Source: a virus
Length of the DNA stretch: 25,300 nucleotides
Direction: 5' to 3' (one strand)
Virus record (IMG/VR): IMGVR_UViG_3300024262_004010
Coordinates: 1-25,300 of that record
The notes beneath the pieces are model-generated. The model was not told where the DNA came from, made no database searches, and saw only the letters and a list, made by a program, of their open reading frames with translations. The first letter of the stretch is position 1, and every line of letters starts with the position of its first letter. Shown here piece by piece: positions 1 through 7,122 of the stretch. The position numbers and the translations under genes are program-made.

Positions 1-30
1 ACGTAATGACCGTCCAGTAAGTTACGAAAT

Positions 31-48
31 CCGAACCTCTCGGTTCGG
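31..48. repeat. Short perfect hairpin near the left edge
   Basis: A 7-bp perfect inverted repeat (CCGAACC / GGTTCGG) encloses a TCTC loop. No T-run follows it on either strand, so it is not a convincing intrinsic terminator. It lies left of the terminator at 98-127 and may belong to the leader of the next leftward gene beyond the window. The function is unknown. Confidence 0.35.
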
Positions 49-97
49 TTACATTTATAATAAATACAAAAGAAATAGATTAAAAACAGTCGAAATG

Positions 98-127
98 AAA
101 AAACCCCATAAGTTTTCACCTATGGGG
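98..127 (-). terminator. Rho-independent terminator, leftward
   Basis: On the minus strand a CCCCATA / TATGGGG stem (104-110 with 121-127) with a 10-nt loop is followed by six T residues (the A-run at 98-103 on the plus strand). It would end leftward transcripts that start at the promoter near 586-615 and pass through the tRNA. Confidence 0.75.
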
Positions 128-460
128 CTGGGGTTGAAGACCTTAATCTTCATTGTTACGACCAAATGGACATGGTGGTTATGTGAGGCTCTTCTTAGGT
201 TATGAATTTTATCGGTCTGCCAGCCTTTTCATGTTCATCCAAATCTCGGAATTCTTTCCCATTCTTGTCGAATTCTTCGATGGTCATAAGTTAAGACGGT
301 TACATTGCTTTCGCAAGAGGCTTTACCGCCTATAATAACAAAAGTCGAACAAGGGCTTCCACCTTATCTGTGGGTTTGTTAAGCGTTTCTCTTGGTACTC
401 GGTAGCCACCACATTCTATCAATATTCCAACGTGTTTCCTATTGACGTTTCGACTTTTAG
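128..460. other. Gene-poor stretch between tRNA and terminator
   Basis: No convincing full-length gene is present. On the minus strand two short open frames stand out: 195-287 (listed separately), and a frame ending in TAG at 330-332 that is open back to the tRNA end but lacks an ATG. Its translation includes GGYRVPRETLNKPTDKVEAL and looks somewhat protein-like. The stretch is cotranscribed between the tRNA and the terminator, so a small RNA or gene remnants are also possible. Confidence 0.3.
195..287 (-). CDS. Possible 30-aa small protein
   Basis: An ATG at 287 opens a 30-codon frame ending in TAA. An in-frame TAA lies two codons before the ATG, so this is the longest possible version. The peptide begins MTIEEFDKNGKEFRDL and is highly charged, with a mix of acidic and basic residues. 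There is no ribosome-binding motif, but most genes here lack one too. It lies between the tRNA and the terminator on the transcribed strand. No family was recognised; it could be a genuine microprotein, a gene fragment or chance. Confidence 0.35.
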   Translation of the reverse strand: MTIEEFDKNGKEFRDLDEHEKAGRPIKFIT

Positions 461-545
461 TAGCGGGAGTCGGACTCGAACCGACACAAGCATTCGATGT
501 CTAAAGGTTATGAGCCTTTAATGTTACCAATTACACCATCCCGCA
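461..545 (-). tRNA. tRNA with CAT anticodon and long variable arm
   Basis: The minus strand folds as a tRNA. The acceptor stem has six good pairs, with a T1/T72 mismatch at the end. The D arm has a four-pair stem and loop AATTGGTA. The anticodon stem is AAAGG/CCTTT around loop CTCATAA, giving anticodon CAT. The T arm is GTCGG-TTCGAGT-CCGAC and the discriminator base is A. CCA is not encoded. About 17 nt separate the anticodon and T stems, far more than the 4-5 of a normal tRNA-Met, and can form a small CAT/ATG stem. The 5' part (T1 and the D arm) resembles tRNA-Gln. CAT means Met, or Ile if the C is lysidine-modified; identity is not certain. A promoter lies about 40 bases upstream. Confidence 0.8.
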
Positions 546-585
546 ATATATTTTAATTTTGTTAAGAACGAGTCCTGAGACACTA

Positions 586-615
586 CAAATATAATACTTA
601 TTTTTAAATAAACAA
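586..615 (-). promoter_or_regulatory. Bacteroidota-type promoter for tRNA unit
   Basis: Read on the minus strand: TTG (615-613), 19 nt, then TATATTTG (593-586). This matches the Bacteroidota housekeeping pattern with a TTG/TTTG -33 box and a TAnnTTTG -7 box. It lies in the gap after the helicase stop and points at the tRNA, ending about 40 nt from the tRNA 5' end. Confidence 0.7.
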
Positions 616-676
616 GTGCCTTGGGTGAATAAATACGAATAATAATCGGAAATGTTACAAATAATTACCGGAAAAT

Positions 677-2602
677 TTACGCTTTCGGCTTAACATTCTG
701 ATAATCACGCTTCTTCACCAACATGTTTTTTATCTCATCATTTTTCTTCTCAATTTCCTCCGGGTCTTCCAACATAGCCTCAAGGTCATCAATACTCACA
801 CCACTTAATTCAGGTGGTGTTACGGGTATCTCTGGTGGTGGTGTTATTTGGACAGGTGGTTGTGGTTCTTCCGCAGGTTGTTCAACCACTTCTGTACTGA
901 TGGTTTCAGGATATGGGTTAGCCCATTTCTGTACTGGTTGATTTGATACCTCCACTCCGACCCCTAGTGCTGCGTCATCATTTACAGCATCAAGTTGTGG
1001 TTTTGTCTGCATTGTGGTCTCAAAATCCATTTGTGGTTTGATATCATCATTAGCTTCCGGTGCTGAGTTGGCTCTAAGCATAGAATTAATTTCTTCACTA
1101 TTTACCTTCTCTAATGACGTGGCTTCACTGATTGCTGCATGCACCTTCATATCACTCGATTTCTCATTGAGCCTATCCATTTTCTTTTCCAAACCAGTAG
1201 TATCTTCATAATGTGTGAGTTTTTTATATGTCTTACTGTTTCGATATTTTGGGTCATCAATTATGATTTGCATGGTATCATTATTGAAAACACAGTCTTC
1301 AAATGCCTGACCATCCTTGGCAAATCTGGCTTTAATGATTCTGATGTTGGCAAAATTGGCTTCCTGTTGTTCCTGAGTTTTGGCTACACTCATAAAGAAG
1401 TGAGCTTTTTGTATTCTTTTAATACTTCCACCACTTTGGTGTGCTTCCACGAATTCTGACCCAAAACCACTACGGTTACTTTGAATCGCTGTCCATGCGG
1501 GAATATCGAAGTCCGAACTAAGTGCTTCAAAACCCTTGATAACTGTAAGTTCAGATTCGGTTCGGTCCTGTCCTCTTTTATGGCTTTCAACACAATCCAG
1601 ATAATCGAGCACTAATAAATCAAATTTAAAACCCCACTTCTTCTCGTAACTAACCATCCAGTTCCTGATGTCCTTCATTGTGGTGTCTTCCTGACTAAAT
1701 CTTTTGATGATAAGTCTACCCTTACCTTCCAATGATTTCACCTTTTCGTTTACGACTTTCAGGACTCTTTCATTCTCATCATCATCGTTGAGTCTACTCA
1801 GTGCCGACTCTGCCCAAATCGTAAAGTGCTTACGTTTAATCTGGTCCTTAGTGTCCTCGAACACAATTTGAGCCACATTCTTTTCTTGCTCATAAGCGGT
1901 ATTGGCTATTACCGTGAGCGCAGTAGTTTTTCCTACGCCACTAGGGGTTAGAATCACACCAATTTCACCCTTACCCAAACCACCACCAGTGAGTTGGTCA
2001 ATTGTTTCAATACCTGTTGGAATCGTTTCCCTAAATTCTTTTCTCAATGCCTTGGCGATGCCCTCGGTAACAGACTCGGAATCATCATTCTCTTCACCGA
2101 TATGTGAGATTTTCTGGAAGCGGTCTTCAATAGCTGCGACAGCGAACTTGTCTTTTATTTTACCAGTCTTGACCTTATCCATTACCTCTTCGGCTAGTTT
2201 CCGGTATTCCTGTTGTTTTATAAAGGCATTCGTTGACTTACGCACAACATCACCATCATAAAGCATTTCTTTATTTATGATTCTCTCATTCCAGAGCGTA
2301 ATTCGTTTGACCACACCGAATAAAGATTCTTCTTCGATTGGATTATTCGGAGTCTTATATTTGTTAATTGCTTGTTGGATACTCTGGTTCTGAAGGTTCG
2401 GAACCTTTTCAAACTCATTATAATATTCCAAAACAATAATGAATAACCGCTTTAGATTAGGGTCATCAAAATATTCAACTGCTAAATCAGGTAATACTTT
2501 CTCAGCAAATTCAGGTTCCACCAACAACTGCCACATAAGTCGTTGTTGAAATTCCGGTCCTAGATATGCTGTGAGTGTGTGTTCAATTTTTTCTGTCATC
2601 AT
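677..2602 (-). CDS. 41: Replicative DNA helicase, DnaB/T4 gp41-like
   Basis: Hexameric replicative helicase that unwinds duplex DNA at the phage fork, using NTP hydrolysis. Residues about 15-130 form an N-terminal helical region. The RecA-type motor spans about 190-450: Walker A TPSGVGKTT at 219-227, Walker B-like LLVLDYLD at 329-336, an IQSNRSG motif near 373-379, and RIIKARFAKDG near 421-431 in the place of the DnaB-family arginine-finger region. At 641 aa it is much longer than T4 gp41 (about 475 aa). The excess is a C-terminal extension from about 470, with a Pro-rich stretch at 575-598 and a charged, probably helical tail. The start is one of two adjacent ATG codons. No promoter lies directly upstream, so it is probably read from the promoter near 3393 through the 223-aa gene. 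Confidence 0.88.
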   Translation of the reverse strand: MMTEKIEHTLTAYLGPEFQQRLMWQLLVEPEFAEKVLPDLAVEYFDDPNLKRLFIIVLEYYNEFEKVPNLQNQSIQQAINKYKTPNNPIEEESLFGVVKRITLWNERIINKEMLYDGDVVRKSTNAFIKQQEYRKLAEEVMDKVKTGKIKDKFAVAAIEDRFQKISHIGEENDDSESVTEGIAKALRKEFRETIPTGIETIDQLTGGGLGKGEIGVILTPSGVGKTTALTVIANTAYEQEKNVAQIVFEDTKDQIKRKHFTIWAESALSRLNDDDENERVLKVVNEKVKSLEGKGRLIIKRFSQEDTTMKDIRNWMVSYEKKWGFKFDLLVLDYLDCVESHKRGQDRTESELTVIKGFEALSSDFDIPAWTAIQSNRSGFGSEFVEAHQSGGSIKRIQKAHFFMSVAKTQEQQEANFANIRIIKARFAKDGQAFEDCVFNNDTMQIIIDDPKYRNSKTYKKLTHYEDTTGLEKKMDRLNEKSSDMKVHAAISEATSLEKVNSEEINSMLRANSAPEANDDIKPQMDFETTMQTKPQLDAVNDDAALGVGVEVSNQPVQKWANPYPETISTEVVEQPAEEPQPPVQITPPPEIPVTPPELSGVSIDDLEAMLEDPEEIEKKNDEIKNMLVKKRDYQNVKPKA

Positions 2603-2623
2603 ATTAAAAATATTGGTATAAGA

Positions 2624-2677
2624 GAGGCAGGAATCAGGTTATAATTATAAGCAAAATGAACCCCCAATTCCTGCCTC
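2624..2677. repeat. 11-bp perfect inverted repeat before helicase gene
   Basis: GAGGCAGGAAT (2624-2634) pairs perfectly with ATTCCTGCCTC (2667-2677) across a 32-nt AT-rich loop. In the leftward transcript it begins about 10 nt after the stop of the 223-aa gene and ends about 20 nt before the helicase start. There is no clean T-run after it, so a processing site, attenuator or translational control structure is as likely as termination. Confidence 0.7.
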
Positions 2678-2686
2678 AATAAAATA

Positions 2687-3358
2687 CTATCGTCTAAGTT
2701 GCCTTATTAAGTATTCTCTTTTACCTATGGGAAGCTCACGGATTTGATTGATACTAAGACCTCTCATATTAATCAGGTCGTAGTCATCCCACATATTTTT
2801 AATGTCATTCCGCTTAATTTTTGCTGCGATTGTTTCAGCAATATCAACTACCACGTAAGTTAAATCGGTAGATTGTCTAGCAACAGGGTTGAACCCGTCA
2901 ACATAGAAGAGTCTTTCGACAATCGGGTTATCATTGATATACAACCCAATTTTACATTCCACACCTCTAATTGTTTTTTCTTCGATATGTTGAACTACAG
3001 GTAGTGGGGAATAGCGCATCGAATTGCGATAGCGTTGTGGATAGCTGTTAATCATGTCTTGATTGTACTTAAGAAGGTTATAACTCACCATTTCAAGCTC
3101 CACATCTTCATCAAGAGTATCTACCCCTGAAACATCTTTTCTTCCGACTTCAGCAACTACATCATAACTGCGTTTCGATAGGGTTTTCTGCAACCTTGTG
3201 ATTGCTCGTGGTAAAATGTCTCGGATATCAATAGAATATCTCGTGAAGGGGTTATAATCATCGGCATCAAACAGTTTTTCACATAACAAAACATCGCCCT
3301 GTGTTAATGTAAACCTAAAAATATTCTCAAATTTCTTCTCAACTTCATTTTCGTTCAT
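2687..3358 (-). CDS. Unknown protein with internal repeat
   Basis: This 223-aa protein is not recognised as any named family. It contains two related segments, about residues 16-60 and 137-181. Each has the pattern E-(K/R)-L-F-x(2)-D-x-(Y/F)-N-P followed by R-x-S-x-D and a hydrophobic helix-like stretch, so it probably arose by duplication of a domain of about 45 residues. No signal peptide or membrane segment is visible. It lies just upstream of the helicase gene in transcription order and downstream of its own Bacteroidota-type promoter, in the replication block. T4 has gene 40 between uvsX and 41, but I see no basis for equating them. A replication accessory role is only a guess from context. 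Confidence 0.8.
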   Translation of the reverse strand: MNENEVEKKFENIFRFTLTQGDVLLCEKLFDADDYNPFTRYSIDIRDILPRAITRLQKTLSKRSYDVVAEVGRKDVSGVDTLDEDVELEMVSYNLLKYNQDMINSYPQRYRNSMRYSPLPVVQHIEEKTIRGVECKIGLYINDNPIVERLFYVDGFNPVARQSTDLTYVVVDIAETIAAKIKRNDIKNMWDDYDLINMRGLSINQIRELPIGKREYLIRQLRR

Positions 3359-3392
3359 TTCTATTTTTTTAGAGGTTATTAAAAATCTATTA

Positions 3393-3423
3393 CAAATATA
3401 GTGATAATACTTATGATTTGAAA
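3393..3423 (-). promoter_or_regulatory. Bacteroidota-type promoter for 223-aa gene and helicase
   Basis: Minus strand: TATATTTG at 3400-3393, preceded at 19 nt by TTTC (3423-3420), an imperfect -33 box. The -7 box matches TAnnTTTG exactly. It ends about 34 nt before the ATG at 3358 and lies in a 71-nt gap after the RNase H gene. Confidence 0.6.
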
Positions 3424-3429
3424 GTAAAA

Positions 3430-4482
3430 TTACGGACTTACCTTATTATTTTTATAAAAATCATTAAGTAAATCTTTTTCATGCATAATTACGGTATAGA
3501 ACGGTTCGACATATTGCACGAAACTACTACCATAAACGGTTAAAAATTGGTCTTCATTCATCATTTTCACCAGATTAGCACTTCCCCGGTCTTCGGGAGA
3601 GAGTGGTAATTCCAATTGATTTAATTCCTCAACCGCCTCTTCGGTAAGCATGGGTTCTCTAAGATTTACGAGTTGGAAATTGGTTTTAAGTCTATTGATG
3701 TTATTTAAGATGTTATCGAGAGCCTTTAAACGCTTCTTTTTATTCGCCTCTCTTTCGGTCTGAATTTCATCGGCTCTGCGACAAATATCTCTCACAGACA
3801 TGGTTTTGAATTTGAGTTCTGGAAAGTGTTTCACCAATCCATCTTCTTTAATTCCACCAACACCCGGTATGTTATCAGCGACATCACCACAAATAATCTT
3901 CATTGTCAGAGCATTTGTGTAGTGATGATTGAAATGCATTATGTAATTGGACTTCGTAACGGGTTGGTCGATGTTGGGAAATATTATTGTGATGTTAAGG
4001 TCTAGCATTTGTGCGAAATCCCGGTCATTTGAATATATGAAAATTTCTTCCTTATTATTATGTTCGAGACAATAAGCAGCAATTAAGTCATCGGCTTCGG
4101 TATCATCAACCTCGATTTGTCTTAAAAATAATTCCTCGGCATATGCCTGAATCCTTTTACGTTGTTTGAGAATAGACTCTTTCTTAGCCTCTTCTCTACG
4201 GATTTCAGCAGCATTCATCTCAATGCGTTTATGCCACTCCTTACTTACACGATTTGCTTTATATGCCTCATCGATTCTATGACGCTGAATACCACCACCT
4301 TCACCATCCCAAACCAAGACCACTTTATTAATCATATGCTCCTTAATGAGCATGCGAACTGAAGTTAAAAAGGAGTATAAACCACCAATATGTCCGAAAT
4401 TAGCGGTTTCTACATCCTTCGCTCCATGAAATGAACGTTTCAATAAATTTTGACTATCAACTAAAAGTGTTCTAGTTTTCAT
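3430..4482 (-). CDS. rnh: 5'-3' exonuclease / RNase H, T4 Rnh-like (FEN family)
   Basis: Flap-endonuclease-family nuclease; in T4 this enzyme removes RNA primers and adjacent DNA from lagging-strand fragments. The metal-binding acidic residues are present in order: D9 (LLVDSQNL), D59 (VWDGEGG), E129/D131/D132 (EADDLIA), D153 and D155 (SNDRDF), and D200 and D203 in CGDVADNIPGVGG, which also begins the helix-hairpin-helix DNA-binding part. Its 350 aa is a little longer than T4 Rnh (305 aa). A charged stretch around residues 70-110 lies where the helical arch is expected. Its ATG overlaps the uvsX stop by 4 nt (ATGA), so the two are translationally coupled and probably act together in replication and recombination. 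Confidence 0.9.
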   Translation of the reverse strand: MKTRTLLVDSQNLLKRSFHGAKDVETANFGHIGGLYSFLTSVRMLIKEHMINKVVLVWDGEGGGIQRHRIDEAYKANRVSKEWHKRIEMNAAEIRREEAKKESILKQRKRIQAYAEELFLRQIEVDDTEADDLIAAYCLEHNNKEEIFIYSNDRDFAQMLDLNITIIFPNIDQPVTKSNYIMHFNHHYTNALTMKIICGDVADNIPGVGGIKEDGLVKHFPELKFKTMSVRDICRRADEIQTEREANKKKRLKALDNILNNINRLKTNFQLVNLREPMLTEEAVEELNQLELPLSPEDRGSANLVKMMNEDQFLTVYGSSFVQYVEPFYTVIMHEKDLLNDFYKNNKVSP

Positions 4483-5624
4483 TCTTCGTTCTCCCCAGTG
4501 TCTATTCTATCAATAATTTCCTCTTCGAACACTATATTTCCATCAGCATCCATTGGTTTGGATTTAAATTCAATGTCATCAGCAGTTAAGCTATCGTCAT
4601 CAAATCTCTTACGGAAATAAAGAATATGCTCTTTTTTATATTCATTCTCACTATCCTTATCACCATAAATAAAACCGTGTGGTGTACTAATGATTTTACC
4701 TTCAAGACTAATTCCACCCCAATCACCATCTACGTGATTCTTAGCTATGTTGACTTTGTTTTCGAAACCATAATTTAAGTCACGCTTTAATGATGTTGCT
4801 GTTACTCTACGAGTTCCGTGAGTAATAATTCCACCAAAATGATAAATAAGTCTTGAACCAAAGAAGAATGTTTCACCACCTTTGTGCTTAACAACTTTAT
4901 TCATACTATCATACCAGATTTTCTGAACAGCAGCGATTGTTGCAGTGAATTCACTATCAACTCTTCTGGTATTAGGAATTGCATTATTCAATAATGACAT
5001 AAATGCTTTTTCGTATGCACCAGCATTCCACATGTTATTATCTGAAGTGTCTTTTTCTAATGCATCTGTCGTTTTAATACAGTTTAATGTACCAATAGAA
5101 TCAATTGCAATAAATAAATCACGTGGTAATGCTCCTGTTTTCTGGGCATCAAGGAAATCGTAAATGGCTTTCGCCATGTCTTCAATTGTAGCTTCTTTTC
5201 TGTCTTTATTTTGCACAAGACCATATTTCTCAAGGAGATATTTGTTATTTACAAGAAGATATTCTCCATCCCAATCAAAACCCATTAAAGTCAAACGCTT
5301 ATTTCCTACATCGATATTGTTTTCAGTATCAATAATAATTGGGAAGTCACCCATTTTTTGAGCATTAACGATTGATTTCATTAAAGCTGTTGATTTACCA
5401 GTGTTCGAATAACCACGGAAAAGGGTTACATATCCCCTTGGGACACCGGGCATCCCCGTTGCTTCTCTCAGACCATCATCAATTGGAATCCATGTTAGTG
5501 GTTTTGATGGTATATCCGATGCACCTATTTTCTTTTTAAAATCATCAAGACTGAAATTCTTTTTTGGTGTTGGTTTCCTTCCTGCGTTCGAAGGAACTCC
5601 ACCCGTACTTTTTTTTGCTGACAT
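4479..5624 (-). CDS. uvsX: RecA-like recombinase UvsX
   Basis: Strand-exchange protein that forms filaments on single-stranded DNA for recombination-dependent replication and repair. Walker A is GYSNTGKST at 71-79, followed by an IIIDTEN segment near 97-102, and Walker B is LFIAIDSIG at 170-178. Further downstream an Asn/Gly/Lys-rich region and a GG-containing segment (about 240-285) fit the DNA-binding loops. The N-terminal 25 residues are basic and probably disordered; the C-terminus is acidic, as in T4 UvsX. Its 381 aa is close to the T4 protein (391 aa). It follows a strong terminator at 5646-5674, and no clear promoter is visible between terminator and start, so expression may rely on read-through or a promoter inside the SSB gene. 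Confidence 0.9.
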   Translation of the reverse strand: MSAKKSTGGVPSNAGRKPTPKKNFSLDDFKKKIGASDIPSKPLTWIPIDDGLREATGMPGVPRGYVTLFRGYSNTGKSTALMKSIVNAQKMGDFPIIIDTENNIDVGNKRLTLMGFDWDGEYLLVNNKYLLEKYGLVQNKDRKEATIEDMAKAIYDFLDAQKTGALPRDLFIAIDSIGTLNCIKTTDALEKDTSDNNMWNAGAYEKAFMSLLNNAIPNTRRVDSEFTATIAAVQKIWYDSMNKVVKHKGGETFFFGSRLIYHFGGIITHGTRRVTATSLKRDLNYGFENKVNIAKNHVDGDWGGISLEGKIISTPHGFIYGDKDSENEYKKEHILYFRKRFDDDSLTADDIEFKSKPMDADGNIVFEEEIIDRIDTGENEE

Positions 5625-5645
5625 AATATATTTTTTGAAAGAGCT

Positions 5646-5674
5646 TAAAAAGGGGAGACTCGTTGTCTCCCCTT
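5646..5674 (-). terminator. Strong rho-independent terminator after SSB gene
   Basis: Minus strand: a 10-bp perfect stem AAGGGGAGAC / GTCTCCCCTT (5674-5665 with 5659-5650), a 5-nt loop, then a run of five T. It lies 22 nt after the SSB stop codon and in front of uvsX, allowing the SSB to be expressed at a higher level than the genes behind it. Confidence 0.88.
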
Positions 5675-5695
5675 AATTAAACTAAGTAATTTTTA

Positions 5696-7012
5696 TCAAA
5701 ATGGTAAATCATCGTAATCACCACTATCATCAGGGTCAATATCCTCTGGTTCTGACACAGCAGTTGCTGGTTCAGCTACCGGAGCAGCTTGTGGAGGAGC
5801 AGGTGTTTGTGCTACAGGAGTAGCAGATGGTGTAGGAGTTGTCGCAACTGGTTCAGCTACCGGAGTGGTCGCTGCTTCTGCTTGAACTTCCTTACCAATA
5901 TCACTTGCATCATCAGTGTATTCTCCAACCTTTTCAGGGGTGATATTACTGATTGTTACACGAGGGACTTCCTGAGTCATTATGTCACTTGCCTGTTCGA
6001 AATCTTCGTCATCACTATCAAGATTCATCTTACGAGTGTTGGCAGCAGCTTCCAATTCAGGACGACCCGGAAATACCCAATGCTTGTTATTCTGGTCAGT
6101 ATCTTCCCAATAAGGATTAGTACCCTCTGCTACCGCTACGAGGAAATCGTAAGGTGGCATTCCCGGTGCTTGTTTTGGCTTAAACACATCTCTCCACGTA
6201 GTATCGTCATCAATCCACGCCTGTGCGACTTGTGGGTCTGGGTGGAGCTTTGACTTACCTTTGGCAGTAATGGCTGAAATCGCTTTGTAAACGTGTCCGT
6301 TGAACTCGCTATCAGTCATGATGATGTTCAGGTCAGTTCCGTTTTCGGGACTACTAAAATCAGCTTTATGAGTGTCTACATAATCCTGAAGGATAGGTAG
6401 TAACTTATCAAGTGTACCCTGATTCTTATAATTGTGCTTAAATCTCCAAAATTTAACTCCGTCCGCTTCATGTCCTTTGTCAATACCTTTGACGATGTAA
6501 AATTTCTTGGCTTCCCATTTAATGGCTTCCTTGTAAATTTCATCATTTTTGGCTTTGACCTTCAACTGAAATTCGTTCATTGTCTCTTTCTTAACACCCT
6601 TAAGACTTGGGTCTTGCTTTGCAAGCCATTCCTTATTCTTTGCACATAATGGGCATGGAGCAGGTACTAAAATAGGTGCTCCATTGGTGTCCAACATTGG
6701 TTGTCCATTGGAGTCTAATTTCGGTACTTTAGGGTCATTTTTAGCTGGACAGTAAATAACTGTACCATGCTTTTTCTTTCCACCAGCAGCATTAGTAGGA
6801 ACAACATGGAAAAATGCTTCTCCAATGTATTTTCTACCGGGTTTAGGTGGGAGAATTCTAAAAGTTTCTTTCGGATTTCGTGGTACGAAATACTTTTTTA
6901 AGATGTCCTTTCCTGATTTTCTGTTTTTCGTTTGTGATTGTTTTTTTTGATAATCAGCAAACATGTCTTTTAATTGTGACAGGTCTTGCCCTGTCTGCGC
7001 TTGGTTTTCCAT
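5696..7012 (-). CDS. 32: Single-stranded DNA-binding protein, gp32-like
   Basis: Coats single-stranded DNA and coordinates replication proteins. The core begins after a basic N-terminal stretch, with KYFVPRNPKETFRILPPKPG near residue 41. A zinc site fits the gp32 pattern: a His at 69 or 82, one Cys in TVIYCPAKN (C88), and CPLC (C120 and C123). Residues beyond about 360 form a Pro/Ala/Thr/Val-rich linker. The protein ends in an acidic tip, DSGDYDDLPF, which looks like the tip of bacterial SSB and not like T4 gp32. Length is 438 aa against 301 for T4. I chose ATG at 7012; an in-frame TTG at 7045 would add 11 residues but leave almost no leader after the promoter at 7061-7091. A strong terminator follows. 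Confidence 0.87.
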   Translation of the reverse strand: MENQAQTGQDLSQLKDMFADYQKKQSQTKNRKSGKDILKKYFVPRNPKETFRILPPKPGRKYIGEAFFHVVPTNAAGGKKKHGTVIYCPAKNDPKVPKLDSNGQPMLDTNGAPILVPAPCPLCAKNKEWLAKQDPSLKGVKKETMNEFQLKVKAKNDEIYKEAIKWEAKKFYIVKGIDKGHEADGVKFWRFKHNYKNQGTLDKLLPILQDYVDTHKADFSSPENGTDLNIIMTDSEFNGHVYKAISAITAKGKSKLHPDPQVAQAWIDDDTTWRDVFKPKQAPGMPPYDFLVAVAEGTNPYWEDTDQNNKHWVFPGRPELEAAANTRKMNLDSDDEDFEQASDIMTQEVPRVTISNITPEKVGEYTDDASDIGKEVQAEAATTPVAEPVATTPTPSATPVAQTPAPPQAAPVAEPATAVSEPEDIDPDDSGDYDDLPF

Positions 7013-7060
7013 TTCAATAAATTTTTCAGTAATATTATTTTTCAATTGTAATTAATGCTA

Positions 7061-7091
7061 CAAATATAGCCTTCATTTGACATAAATACAA
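7061..7091 (-). promoter_or_regulatory. Bacteroidota-type promoter for SSB gene
   Basis: Minus strand: TTG (7091-7089), 20 nt, then TATATTTG (7068-7061). The -7 box is identical to those at 586-593 and 3393-3400. It leaves a leader of about 45 nt before the ATG at 7012. The -33 box overlaps the octamer GTATTTAT, which recurs in other gaps of this window. Confidence 0.7.
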
Positions 7092-7122
7092 GCAATTTTG
7101 AAAAAAATCGTAAGTTTTTTGA

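Noticed and set aside
5789-6253. 154-aa plus-strand frame opposite the SSB gene
   Set aside because: It is Cys/Arg/Ser-rich, lacks any motif and is the complement of the repetitive Pro/Ala/Val coding stretch.
7013-7045. TTG start for the SSB gene
   Set aside because: It would leave almost no leader after the TATATTTG promoter, and the ATG at 7012 is a better codon. It is not excluded.
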